A DNA stretch of 64,000 nucleotides from Tritrichomonas musculus (taxonomy: Eukaryota > Parabasalia > Tritrichomonadida > Tritrichomonadidae), in the NCBI GenBank assembly GCA_039105265.1, contig JAPFFF010000003.1, positions 4,898,001 to 4,962,000 of the forward strand, read 5' to 3'. The notes under the pieces are model-generated. The model saw only the letters and a list, made by a program, of their open reading frames with translations, was not told where the DNA came from and did not search any database. Position numbers and translations under genes: made by a program. Below are positions 41,936 to 51,623 of this stretch, in pieces; within the stretch, counting starts at the first letter, position 1, and each line of letters starts with the position of its first letter.

Positions 41936-41941
41936 TCATTC
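41936..41941 (+). promoter_or_regulatory. Initiator-like motif TCATTC of the ankyrin gene
   Basis: TCATTC directly precedes the ATG at 41943, with the candidate +1 A at 41938. A 5-nt leader would be very short but within what is known for trichomonads. Confidence 0.3.
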
Positions 41942-41942
41942 A

Positions 41943-44549
41943 ATGATAAAACTCAACACTGTTTTATCTGGAAACATAATTAAAGAAACTGCTGCAATAA
42001 CAAAAGTTCAACAACAATTAATAAATTTAACAAAAAGCCAATTCAAATCAGTTCTTGCATCAATTCAAGAGTTACCTTTCGCAGACGACGTTGCGCATAT
42101 TCTCGAATTAATATTAATTGCTGCAGAAGCACGTGTTTTAAATCTTGAAGTATATGCTGAATTTACAGCGTTTTTATCAAATTCTTCGGAAGATTATTCA
42201 ATGATTAAAGGTGAGATTTTTCGACTGTTTTTCCCCGAAAAAGTTAAATACTACTATTTTTTGAAATATGTTCAATTATGCGTTTCGCAAGGATATATTT
42301 CTGATGATGAAATAGCGTATGCAGTTGAGAATTTTCGTTCTGATTATCCAAATGAAGTTATTCCTACTGCATATTTATTCTATTATTTTGCGCCATTTTT
42401 ACAAACATGCAATAAGCAATTATATGATGACTTATACAAAACTTATCAAAAATCAGCTTCCCGTTTTGGAGTTTTCCATGAAATCCAGAACTTTATACCA
42501 CGAGTTCCCAAATTATCAGCAAATAATTGGGATTTATATTGGAAAGAAATGGAAGTTGGCTATCCATCAGATTCTCTTGAAAGTATTATTAAAACTGATG
42601 ATGTCGAATCACTTCAAGATAGATTTCAAAACGATCGAAACTTTGATATTAACCAAGAAGTCAAACTTCATTCATACGAATGTTCTGCCATTCCAGAATC
42701 TAATGCTACGCTAGTTCAATTTGCAGCTTATTATGGCTCAATGAAATGCTTCCGATTTTTAATGAAAAATGCTGATATTACAGTTTCAAAATCGCCAGAC
42801 TTTCCTACAGAATGCTTTGCCATTGCAGGTGGAAATAGTGAAGTTATTGATTCTTTTATAAAAAGGAGATGTGGTTTTAAAGATGCATTAAAGACTGTTG
42901 TTGCATGCCACCGATATGAGTTATTTGACCAGATTTATTCCAAGAATAAAGATAAAGTAGCATTTCATTTTGCAGCTGCTTCTAGCAATCTCACAGCAAT
43001 GATATTTTTCATTGAACATGGTTCTGATGTTAATCAAGTTGCTCCAAATGACAATGAAGATATAATTGAAACTCCATTACATTTTGCAGCGAAATTTGGT
43101 CGTTCAGATTCAACCAAATTATTATTATCACACAAGAAAATTGATGTAAATGTTGGTTCTGGCCTTCGAACCCCTCTTCATATTGCATCAGCAAAAGGAT
43201 TTTCCGAAGTTGTTGATCTTTTAATATCATTATCGAAGTCAATTGATGTTAATGCATTAACAGGCGCCAATGTTTCATTTTTAAGTAAATTTATCGAACA
43301 GCCCTTCAAGATGCCGCTCATTTTGGTCATTTACGCGTTGTTCAATCACTTCTTAATGTAAAAGGAATTGAATTAAATGGAGATGTTCCAACACCAATTC
43401 AAGAAGCCGTCCAAAATGGTTTTGCACAAGTTGCAATGATCATTATGGAAGCACCAGGTGTTGATTTAAGTGTTATTGATGATGATGAAAATACACTTCT
43501 TCATCTTGCAGCTTCATCAGGAAGTGCTGAAATTGTTGAAGATCTTCTTTCAGGCAAATCATCGAAGATTAAGAAACAACTTTCAGCAGTTAATCGATAC
43601 CAACAAACACCATTTTTATTAGCAGCTGAAAAGCCATTAAGTGATTGTGTTGCAGCTTTTATTCGATGTGGAGGATCTGATCCAAATTCTCGAGATTTGA
43701 ATGGCAATTCAGCGCTTCATCTTGCTTCAAAACAAGGAAGTTTTAAGTCGATAAAAATGATTCTTGAGTTACCGAACGTTGATATAAATGATCAAAATAA
43801 TGAAAGAATTTCGATCTTTTTTTTTATCAGACTCCTCTTCATTTAGCCGCCAAAAGATGCAGACAGATGATTTTAAAGACATTACTTTCATATTCAAATA
43901 TTGATATCAATGCACAAGATGAAATGGAAAGAACTCCTCTTCATCGGATGGTTGAAGGCAAGCCAATGGACGGTGTAGAAGTACTTTTATCAGCCAAAGG
44001 TCTTGATTTCAATGCCAAAGATGTCAATGGTGAAACGCCACTTCATCTTGCAGCCAAATGCAATTATCCTGAATACATCAACTATTTGCTTGCACATAAA
44101 GAAGTTGACGTTAACGCTGTCGACAACAATGGTCAAACAGCGCTTCATAAAGCCGCTTCTAGCACAAATTACGACTCAATTAAGTTTTTACTTGGCAAAG
44201 GAATCGATATTAACACACAAGACGTTCATGGCGTAACTGCATTACACATTGCAACAAAGGCAAAAGAGTCCGTCATTGTGCAGGCAATTTTGAAAGAACG
44301 TGGCGTTGATGTGAATCTTTTGGACGAAAATAAACAGAGTCCTCTTCACTGGGCTGCTAAAAATGGAAACTTTAATATTATCAAGGCTATTCTTACTAAC
44401 GGAGGAAATAAAAACGCAAAGGATAAATCTGGAATTTCATTTGTTGCTTTTCTCATAAGTTGCCAGTTGACCTTCTGCCAAAGAAAGATAAATTTAGAAA
44501 TGAAAAATTATTTAGTTCTGGTCCAACTCCTTCTCGCGGCCGAAAATAA
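41943..44549 (+). CDS. Ankyrin-repeat protein, frame interrupted by three short cassettes
   Basis: The N-terminal 230 residues form a trichomonad-type helical domain (DUF3447-like: DDEIAYAVENFRSDYP, IPTAYLFYYFAPFL). About ten ankyrin repeats follow, e.g. NAKDVNGETPLHLAAKCNYP. The plain reading frame breaks at three places. Leaving out 43273-43295 (23 nt), 43809-43828 (20 nt) and 44435-44454 (20 nt) gives four exon-like blocks totalling 2544 nt, an 847-aa protein. It has normal repeat spacing at each junction (ANGTALQDAAHFGH, NNERKTPLHLAAK, DKSGNKLPVDLLP) and ends SSGPTPSRGRK. The cassettes lack GT...AG and the branch motif. The gene could carry unusual mini-introns, be a decaying copy, or contain assembly errors; the sequence alone cannot decide. 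Confidence 0.7.
43273..43295 (+). other. Frame-breaking cassette 1 in the ankyrin gene (23 nt)
   Basis: Begins TTTCAT and ends TTTATC. Omitting it joins AATG to GAACA and gives GANGTALQDAAHFGH. Exact borders are not fixed by the sequence; length is fixed by repeat spacing. Confidence 0.5.
43809..43828 (+). other. Frame-breaking cassette 2 in the ankyrin gene (20 nt)
   Basis: Begins TTTCGAT, contains a run of nine T and ends ATC. Omitting it gives NNERKTPLHLAAK. A one-base homopolymer error would also restore the frame, but would leave an unnatural ISIFFFY insertion inside the repeat. Confidence 0.5.
44435..44454 (+). other. Frame-breaking cassette 3 in the ankyrin gene (20 nt)
   Basis: Begins TTTCAT and ends TTCTC. 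Omitting it gives KDKSGNKLPVDLLPKK, with normal ankyrin spacing, and leads to a stop at 44549 just before an AATAAA-like sequence. Confidence 0.5.
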
Positions 44550-45413
44550 ATATTTATCAGACACTTCTGTGATTTTATTCTCAATAAATAAAACGTGCTT
44601 ATTATTTTACTCATTCAATTTTTTTTTTTTTTTTTTTTTTTTAAGTTTCATGGAGATGTTTAGTTTGAAGAATATATAGGCCAGTCCTAGAAATCACTTA
44701 AAAAAGAAAAAGAAATTACTAAAAGTCTTGAAAAAAAAAAAGACTTAGAAATCCAAACAGAAGAAAATCAATTCTTGAGATATGTTATTGATCATAGGAG
44801 CGAAACTGATATCCATATTCCAAAATGCATTTCTAATATTTCTGGTTCATTATTCTCAGATTTCAAAAATCTCTAACGAATAAAGCTGCCTTTTACAATT
44901 ATTACAATTGAAAATAAAGCATTTCAGAAATGCATTTCTTTATTATCATTCAATTTTTTTGAATAAATTTCGGGGAAAAGTGGCCATCTTAAAAAAATTG
45001 TGTGCATCACTTAACTTTTTAATTCAATTTTTGTTTAATGTTCTCAATTTTTTCATTAAACATCAGAATATTTTTCTGATAAAAGTATAATAACGAGATT
45101 TTACACCAAAATAAAAGCTTTGAAATATTTTATCTTTTTCATTTATTTATTTTAAAATTGAAGGAAAAAGTTATGTGATGCCCACTTATTCTTAAAGACA
45201 CCCACTTTTTCATGCTACTTTAGAAAATTTTGCAAAAGTTCGAAAAAAAAAATATTTATCTACATGAAGCTTATATGAAATATTTCTTCTTCGTTATCAT
45301 TTTTGGTAATTGTTGTGAAAGTTTGCATATAATTATTCATTGTATTACTGATTGATTGAATAGATATGTCATATAAACGATCATAATTAATTTATTTTTC
45401 TAATTTGTTAGAT
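44550..45413. pseudogene. Intergenic region with a coding remnant (44703-44876)
   Basis: After the ankyrin gene comes a run of about 22 T (44619-44641). On the plus strand, about 58 codons ending in a stop at 44876 read like the charged end of a protein (SLEKKKDLEIQTEENQFLRY, then VIDHRSETDIHIPKC). It has no start codon and a stop just upstream, so it looks like the tail of a broken gene. The family is not known. The rest is AT-rich spacer. Confidence 0.35.
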
Positions 45414-45817
45414 TCAGTTTTTTTCTTTTTCTTTGTTGAAATTTTGAATATCATTTAAGATAAAATTATCTTGGTTTTTTGATATAAATTCTTTAGTTTG
45501 CTTTTGTAAAAAAGGAACTTTGTATTTATTAGCAAGATATTGTAGTGACTTTACGTTTTCATTATTTATAATGAAATTTGGAAATAGCAGCATTTTATAA
45601 ACTTCTTTGTTTGATTCTTTCGAAATATCAACTTTTTCTTTATCTGTTATGAGTGGATTTTTATGTATGCTTTGATTTTATCTTGCATTTGCTGAATAAC
45701 AATTGAATTATGTTTGAATAAATCCAAATCAAATGTATATTGTTGATTTAAATATTCAAAATAATAAGTATCTTCTATGTTCAATTCATCATTGTGATAT
45801 ATAGTTGAATCTTGCAT
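45414..45817 (-). pseudogene. BTB/ankyrin-family N-terminal domain, frameshifted
   Basis: From the ATG at 45817 the minus strand encodes MQDSTIYHNDELNIEDTYYF and onward until a one-base shift in an A-run near 45665. The next frame continues KNPLITDKEKVDISKES to LQYLANKYKVPFLQKQTKEF and a stop at 45414, about 134 codons in all. The segment (INNENV..LQYLANKYKVPFL) is like the BTB/BACK-type leader found before ankyrin repeats in many trichomonad proteins. It lacks the repeats, so it is either a truncated pseudogene or a short gene with a sequencing indel. Confidence 0.5.
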
Positions 45818-45821
45818 TTAA

Positions 45822-46184
45822 GATAGAAGGTATAGACATCAATATTCAAGATCAAGATGGTATTTTGATTATAATGATTTATAGTTACTCCTTATTGATT
45901 GCGACTCAAAGTCCATCATATCTTAATTTAAGGGCACCATTCAATTTGAAAAGTATTTTTTAATGTTTTGATTGAACGCGATGATAAAATTGCTATCCAC
46001 AGCAATAGGTAAAGGTGTACCATTCTATACTGAATTGTATTACAAATCATTACCCATTATTAAATATATTCAAGATTCCTTGGTCAGCACCGTTGATGGC
46101 TTTAATTACAATAAAACAATTTCAGATACGCAATGCTCAACACTTGGAACATGTGAAACCGATCATAAAGAACCAAATTCTTAA
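45822..46184 (+). pseudogene. Ankyrin-repeat remnant
   Basis: The plus strand reads GIDINIQDQDG at about 45829-45861, the classic end of one ankyrin repeat and start of the next. It is followed by degenerate sequence and an open stretch (45972-46184) with no clear match. It lies on the opposite strand to the BTB-like remnant and is probably debris from another family copy. Confidence 0.35.
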
Positions 46185-46289
46185 AAATATTTTAAAGTTT
46201 ATTGAAAAAAAAAAAAAAAAAAAAAATAAATGGATCAAATAGTATTAATGTACAAATCAAATGAATTATTTATTAGATAAATGAATGGT

Positions 46290-49200
46290 CTAAATTATCA
46301 ATTGCATTAAATCACGACCAAAGCCTTCATAGAATTCCTGAGAGATTTCTTTCATGTTTGGATATTTCGGTTTATTTGTCTTTTTGTCTTTTTGTCTTAT
46401 TTCTGATGTTAGAATCGGTTCGTTTACGACATTGTATAAGTAATCTCTCTCACGATAGATATTATAAAGCCGATCAAATGCTTTTTGGTCAAATAAATTG
46501 TGTTTTTTAATATAACTTATAACTTGTGAAAACAAACAATTAGATTCATCTTCTCGTCTTTCAAGTTCTGCTCTTATTTGTTCTATATCAGAACCAAATT
46601 TATGAATCAATAGGAGACACAATAATACAAATGATTCATTAAATTTTCTAGATGATTTGATTAATAAATCAAGAGGATTGAAATTTTGTTTGATTGTTTG
46701 ATCATAGAAATAAATATGAGACAAATTGTACATCGATAAATAATCATCTTTTTGTCTGATTGCTTCTTCAAAGTATTCAATCGCTTGGCCTATTCTCTGA
46801 GTAACATCTGGCTCAAATCCATGTTTGTAAAGAATTCCAAGATTATTTTTGGCAAACTGATTATTAAACGATGATGCCTCTTTCAAATAATGAACTGCTT
46901 CTCTGATATCTCTTTTGACATAATTTCCTTCAAGAAGTAAAAAACCATGAGCAAAATTAGCAGCTCGATGACCTTTTTTTGATGACAAAATTATATTTAA
47001 TATGCTTTTTTTCATATTTGTTATGGAAATATTATTAAAATAATAAATAATTCCAAGATAAAATTGTGCTTCTGCATGATCTTGATTTGCAGCAAGTGAA
47101 AAATAATGAATCGCTTTATCAATGTCATATGAAGAATAATCAGTATAATTATATCCAAGCCTAAATAGTGCTTCCGCATGGCTTTGATTTGCAGCGAGTG
47201 AATAATAATGAATTGCTTTATTAATGTCGACTGGAACATTTTGTCCTTTTTCATAAATAGCTCCAAGACTATATTGAGCTTCCGCGTAATTTTGATTTGC
47301 AGCAAGTGAAAGATAATGAATCGCTTTACCAATGTCAAATGAAGCATGATCATTTTTACTATAAATAATTCCAAGCCTATATTGCGCTTCCGTATGGTTT
47401 TGATTTGCAGCGAGTGAATAATAATGAATTGCCTTATTAATGTCGACTGGAACATTTTGTCCTTTTTCATAAATAGCTCCGAGCCTATATTGAGCTTCCG
47501 CGTAATTTTGATTTGCAGAGAGCGAATAATAATGGATGGCTTTATTAATGTCAATTGGAACATGATATCCTTCATTATAAATAAGTCCAAGAATATGTTG
47601 TGCATTTGCATTATTTTGATCTGCAGCGAGTGATAAATAATGAATAGCTTTATCAATGTCAATTGGAACATAACGTCCTTGATAATAAATAACTGCAAGA
47701 TTAAGTTGTGCTAATACATGATTTTGATTTGCAGCGAGTGATAAATGATGAATTGCCTTATTAATGTCAACTGGAACATTTTGTCCTATTTCATAAATAA
47801 TTCCAAGTGTATATTGATATTCTGCATCCATTTCATTTGCAAAGTTTGAAAATGTGTGAGACGCTTCATCAAAGGCATTTGGAACTTGACCATCTGGAAT
47901 ATGACGTTTCATATCATAAATAAATTCAAGCATATGTTGTGTTTCCTCATCATTTTGATTCATGGCGAGTGAATAATAATGAATCCCCTTATTAATGTCA
48001 ACTGGAACATGATGTCCTTTAAAATATATGCTACCTAGTCTTAGTTTTGCATAAATATTATTTTGATTTGCAGCGAGTGTATAATAATGAATCGCCTTAT
48101 TAATGTCGACTGAAACTTGACGTCCTGTATCATAAATAACTCCAAGGCTATATAGTGCTTCCTTATGATTTTGATTTGCAGCGAGTGTATAATAATGAAT
48201 CGCCTTATTAATGTCGACTGAAACACGGCGTCCTTTATCATAAATATCTCCAAGCATATATTGTGCTTCTGCATAATTTTGATTTGAAGCTAGTGAATAA
48301 TAATGAATCGCCTTATCAATGTCGACTGGAACATGATGTCCTGCATCATAAATATACCCAAGTCTAAATTGTGCTTCTACATAATTTTGATTTGAAGCTA
48401 GTGAATAATAATAGATCGCCTTATCAATGTCGACTGGAACATGATGTCCTGCATCATAAATAACTCCAAGTCTATAATATGCTTTCACATGATTTTGATT
48501 TGAAGCTAGTGAATAATAATGAATCGCCTTATTAATGTTGACTGAAACACGGCGTCCTTTATCATAAATATCTCCAAGCATATATTGTGCTTCTGCATAA
48601 TTTTGATTTGAAGCTAGTGAATAATAATGAATCGCCTTATCAATGTCGACTGGAACATGATGTCCTGCATCATAAATATACCCAAGTCTAAATTGTGCTT
48701 CTACATAATTTTGATTTGAAGCTAGTGAATAATAATAGATCGCTTTTTCAATGTCGACCGGAACATGATGTCCTGCATCATAAATAACTCCAAGTCTATA
48801 ATATGCTTTCACATGATTTTTACTTGCAGCGAGTTTATAATAATGGATCGATTTACTAATATCAATTGGAACATGGTATCCTGTACAATAAATAAATCCA
48901 AGACAATAATATGTGATCATATCGTTTCTACTTTTTTGATTTTTTTCTGATAAATAGTTAAGCAGTTTAAAAATGTTGTAATAAAAAATATTTCCATCTT
49001 GTATTTTGATTTTATCAATTATATCTGAAATAGAAGGTTTTGGTTTTATATTGAGACATTGCTCACTTATTTGTTTGATTTTTGAATACATTTGTGCTTT
49101 ATTCATTTCATTTGTTATGTTAAATATTTTTTCAGTTTCTGTTAAAATGAAATTTATTATATTTCCTAAACATTGAATATCATCTTCAAATGATGGATTA

Positions 49201-50279
49201 TTTGATGCTTTGTTCAAATCTGATGTATGCTCGCAAGATGGATCATATTGAATCAAACGATCAAGATCAATCAAAACAGCTGTTTTATTTTTGTCAATGA
49301 TGATATTATTCGGTTTTAAATCTCGATAAATATAATTATTGCTGTGAAAGTACTTGATGATTAAGCAGATTTCGCATATGATATGAAATACGTCATAAGG
49401 TGTCAACTGCATTTGCTTTATATTGTCCAATGTTTGTCCGTAGATGTATTCAATGACAATACAGTCTGTTTCTTCAACTGTGCCAATAAATGCTGGTAAA
49501 AGTGGATGTCTGAAGCGCAAATAATTCTCTTTTTCGCGTTTTATTAACTTTGGACTTTCACTGCTGACACCAAATGGATTCTTAATCACATATAGTTTTC
49601 CATGTAAAATATGATATATTAACTTACATGTAAAGGAACTTCCATTTCCAATATTTCCTAGATCAGCATATTGATCTTTTTTTATGACATTTGTTTCAAT
49701 CGGTTTTTCGATATTTAAAAGGTAATTTGAAATGCGATAATTGCTCGATTCAGAATAGCTTTTCTTAAGCAAATAGGTTGATATGCATGGGACAATATAT
49801 TGCCAAATTATTCTCATTGTTTTTGTAACATTAGAAAGATAAAATGATTCACTTAGTGCATCTATTTCATCTTTTATAAATTCATTTATTATAATTTCTG
49901 GATTTTTTATACTTTTTGAAAAACAATCATCTTTGTTAGTTAATAAGCAAATTGGTAAAGTCGGATGAGATGATAAAAGTTTTTGAAGAAACGAAAGAGA
50001 AGATTCTTCGAGGAGAATGATGGTTTTCTCAAAGCCAATATAATAATATTTTTGTTCTTCTGATTGATCATTTTTTTGATTTTGGTTAATTACAATAACT
50101 TCAGAATTATCTATATTTTGATATATTTTAGATTCTTCTTCTTTTTGCTCAAATGAAACTGGATCTGAAATATGTATGAAATTATAGTCTTTAACAACTT
50201 CATTAGCTGCTTTGTTTTGCAATTCTATCTTATTGCCTACGAATTTCTGAATTTTTTGAAACTCTTCAATCATATTCAT
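46290..50279 (-). CDS. Protein kinase-like protein with Sel1 repeats
   Basis: The protein is 1329 aa. The kinase domain occupies about residues 205-420: glycine-rich loop GNIGNGSSFTC, VAIK-type lysine in YVIKNPFG, hinge VIEYIYGQTLDN, catalytic loop YRDLKPNNIII. The metal-binding DFG is replaced by DLD (VLIDLDRL). HRD Asp and Lys are kept, so activity is possible but uncertain. From about residue 450 to 1170 come some 20 Sel1-like repeats of 36 aa (AIHYYSLAANQNYAEAQYRLGAIYEKGQNVPVDINK). Sel1 solenoids are protein-interaction scaffolds. No signal peptide or membrane segment; it is presumably cytosolic. Kinase-Sel1 fusions of this kind are expanded in trichomonads. Codons are highly repetitive because of tandem duplication. 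Confidence 0.88.
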   Translation of the reverse strand: MNMIEEFQKIQKFVGNKIELQNKAANEVVKDYNFIHISDPVSFEQKEEESKIYQNIDNSEVIVINQNQKNDQSEEQKYYYIGFEKTIILLEESSLSFLQKLLSSHPTLPICLLTNKDDCFSKSIKNPEIIINEFIKDEIDALSESFYLSNVTKTMRIIWQYIVPCISTYLLKKSYSESSNYRISNYLLNIEKPIETNVIKKDQYADLGNIGNGSSFTCKLIYHILHGKLYVIKNPFGVSSESPKLIKREKENYLRFRHPLLPAFIGTVEETDCIVIEYIYGQTLDNIKQMQLTPYDVFHIICEICLIIKYFHSNNYIYRDLKPNNIIIDKNKTAVLIDLDRLIQYDPSCEHTSDLNKASNNPSFEDDIQCLGNIINFILTETEKIFNITNEMNKAQMYSKIKQISEQCLNIKPKPSISDIIDKIKIQDGNIFYYNIFKLLNYLSEKNQKSRNDMITYYCLGFIYCTGYHVPIDISKSIHYYKLAASKNHVKAYYRLGVIYDAGHHVPVDIEKAIYYYSLASNQNYVEAQFRLGYIYDAGHHVPVDIDKAIHYYSLASNQNYAEAQYMLGDIYDKGRRVSVNINKAIHYYSLASNQNHVKAYYRLGVIYDAGHHVPVDIDKAIYYYSLASNQNYVEAQFRLGYIYDAGHHVPVDIDKAIHYYSLASNQNYAEAQYMLGDIYDKGRRVSVDINKAIHYYTLAANQNHKEALYSLGVIYDTGRQVSVDINKAIHYYTLAANQNNIYAKLRLGSIYFKGHHVPVDINKGIHYYSLAMNQNDEETQHMLEFIYDMKRHIPDGQVPNAFDEASHTFSNFANEMDAEYQYTLGIIYEIGQNVPVDINKAIHHLSLAANQNHVLAQLNLAVIYYQGRYVPIDIDKAIHYLSLAADQNNANAQHILGLIYNEGYHVPIDINKAIHYYSLSANQNYAEAQYRLGAIYEKGQNVPVDINKAIHYYSLAANQNHTEAQYRLGIIYSKNDHASFDIGKAIHYLSLAANQNYAEAQYSLGAIYEKGQNVPVDINKAIHYYSLAANQSHAEALFRLGYNYTDYSSYDIDKAIHYFSLAANQDHAEAQFYLGIIYYFNNISITNMKKSILNIILSSKKGHRAANFAHGFLLLEGNYVKRDIREAVHYLKEASSFNNQFAKNNLGILYKHGFEPDVTQRIGQAIEYFEEAIRQKDDYLSMYNLSHIYFYDQTIKQNFNPLDLLIKSSRKFNESFVLLCLLLIHKFGSDIEQIRAELERREDESNCLFSQVISYIKKHNLFDQKAFDRLYNIYRERDYLYNVVNEPILTSEIRQKDKKTNKPKYPNMKEISQEFYEGFGRDLMQLII
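48217..48820 (-). repeat. 324-bp block duplication within the Sel1 array
   Basis: ACTGAAACACGGCGTCCTTT occurs at 48217 and again at 48541, an exact 324-bp offset (three 108-bp Sel1 units). The two blocks stay almost identical until about 48817, where the second copy diverges. The basic array period is 108 bp throughout the gene. Confidence 0.88.
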
Positions 50280-50334
50280 TTCGAAATTTATGATTAATTA
50301 ATTGTTATGATTTGAATACTTTACAAAATGATTA

Positions 50335-50365
<31 letters not shown>

Positions 50366-50953
50366 CTATCAAAATCTTTTTCTTTTTTAGCAAAAAGGAT
50401 AAATTTAGATAATATTTCATTGCCTTTTATTTTATTTTATTATAACATTGAAAAAGTGAAGATTTCTATTTCTTTTTCTTTTTTCTTCATTAAAATTGGA
50501 AAGTTTGTGATTAAATTGAATTATTATCCAAACATATATATTTTAACATATTAATAATATAATTTTATAAACTTTAAATTTTAAAATACTGAGATAAATG
50601 TATTTTAAATTTTCATTAAATACGTTAAAATTGAATATTTAAATTACCATCACTTGAAAAACCTCATACTCCTCTCAATTTAGCCTCATACTCCTCTCAA
50701 TTAATTAAATGGGATTATCTAAATATTGAAAAGATTTATTTAAATATGATTTTTTTAGCTGAAAAATTCAATGAGTTTTTTAGGTTAATTGAGAGAATTT
50801 TGAAAAAGAATAGAAAAATTATAAAATTGGAAATATATTATTAATTAATTTTTGCAAATATCATACCATTTTTATCAATTTTTGTAAATTTGAAAATTGA
50901 ATAATGTTTGACGGTTGAATAAAAATTAATCAGCTTTTTTGTCATTTTTTATA
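50280..50953. other. Intergenic region, AT-rich
   Basis: Upstream of the Sel1 kinase gene. It has homopolymer T/A runs near 50335-50363 and a doubled phrase CTCATACTCCTCTCAATT at about 50665-50701. No gene supported. Confidence 0.45.
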
Positions 50954-51187
50954 ATGGAAATTGATCTTAGGTAGACAAAAGAAGAAAAAGAAACATTCAG
51001 CCAAGTTCAAATTGAAATTTGTGATATGAGAGCTAATGGTTGCTCTTTAGAAAGAATTGCTAATAAGCATGATACAATTTACCCTGGTTTTCGAAGTGCT
51101 TTACCCACATATGGTAGAATTTTATCATATTTTCCAAGTCTTTTCATCAAAACAAACGAAAATACATACACAAAAATGTTCAGTTAA
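50954..51187 (+). pseudogene. Remnant of a helix-turn-helix-like coding sequence
   Basis: A 78-codon tract with clear protein-like composition reads TKEEKETFSQVQIEICDMRA followed by NGCSLERIANKHDTIYP and SALPTYGRILSYFPSL, ending in a stop at 51185-51187. It is interrupted near its start. The helix-rich NGCSLERIANKH core resembles the DNA-binding head of a transposase or a small Myb/HTH protein, but the family is not identified. Confidence 0.35.
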
Positions 51188-51623
51188 TCGTTTTGAAAGG
51201 AGTTTTTTAAAATTTGATTTTTCTTTATTCTGTTTCTTAACTAAAACCTCAGCAGCCAAAACCCCAGCAGCCAGATTTTACTTTTTTAATTACAAAAATA
51301 CTATTTTAAATAAACGCCTCTATTTTGCTAATATGAAATTTATACAGAATTAATTTAATTTTATTTAATGATTAATTGTACACAAATTAGGATATGTTAA
51401 TACATCTTTATGAGATAAGTTTGTATCCAACATATTGTTTGAGAAATTAATAAGTTACTTTGTGTATAAATGAGGGGAAATGAGAATATCCAAATAATTG
51501 AATCAAATTGAAAGTAAATTTCTTATTTTTTTAAATAATTTATATAATAAAATACTTTTCAATATTGAATGGTTTATTAAATTCGAAGGATATCTGCATG
51601 TCTCGAGAGATTCCTATGTTCTT
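51188..51623. other. Intergenic region
   Basis: 3' flank of the kinase-LRR gene. AT-rich, nothing recognised. Confidence 0.4.

Noticed and set aside
43272-43300. GT...AG intron reading of cassette 1 (GTTTCAT to GAACAG)
   Set aside because: That interval is 29-30 nt and either keeps the wrong frame or removes the Thr of the TALQ turn, and it lacks GTATGT and CTAAC.
43800-43832. Single-base homopolymer error as the only explanation of the second ankyrin frame break
   Set aside because: It restores the frame but leaves ISIFFFY inside a repeat of fixed spacing, and it does not explain the two similar breaks; it is still not excluded.
44570-44679. Extension of the third ankyrin ORF into a poly-T-encoded Phe run
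   Set aside because: The stretch translates a 22-nt T run and follows the frame that breaks the repeat; the natural end at 44549 is better supported.
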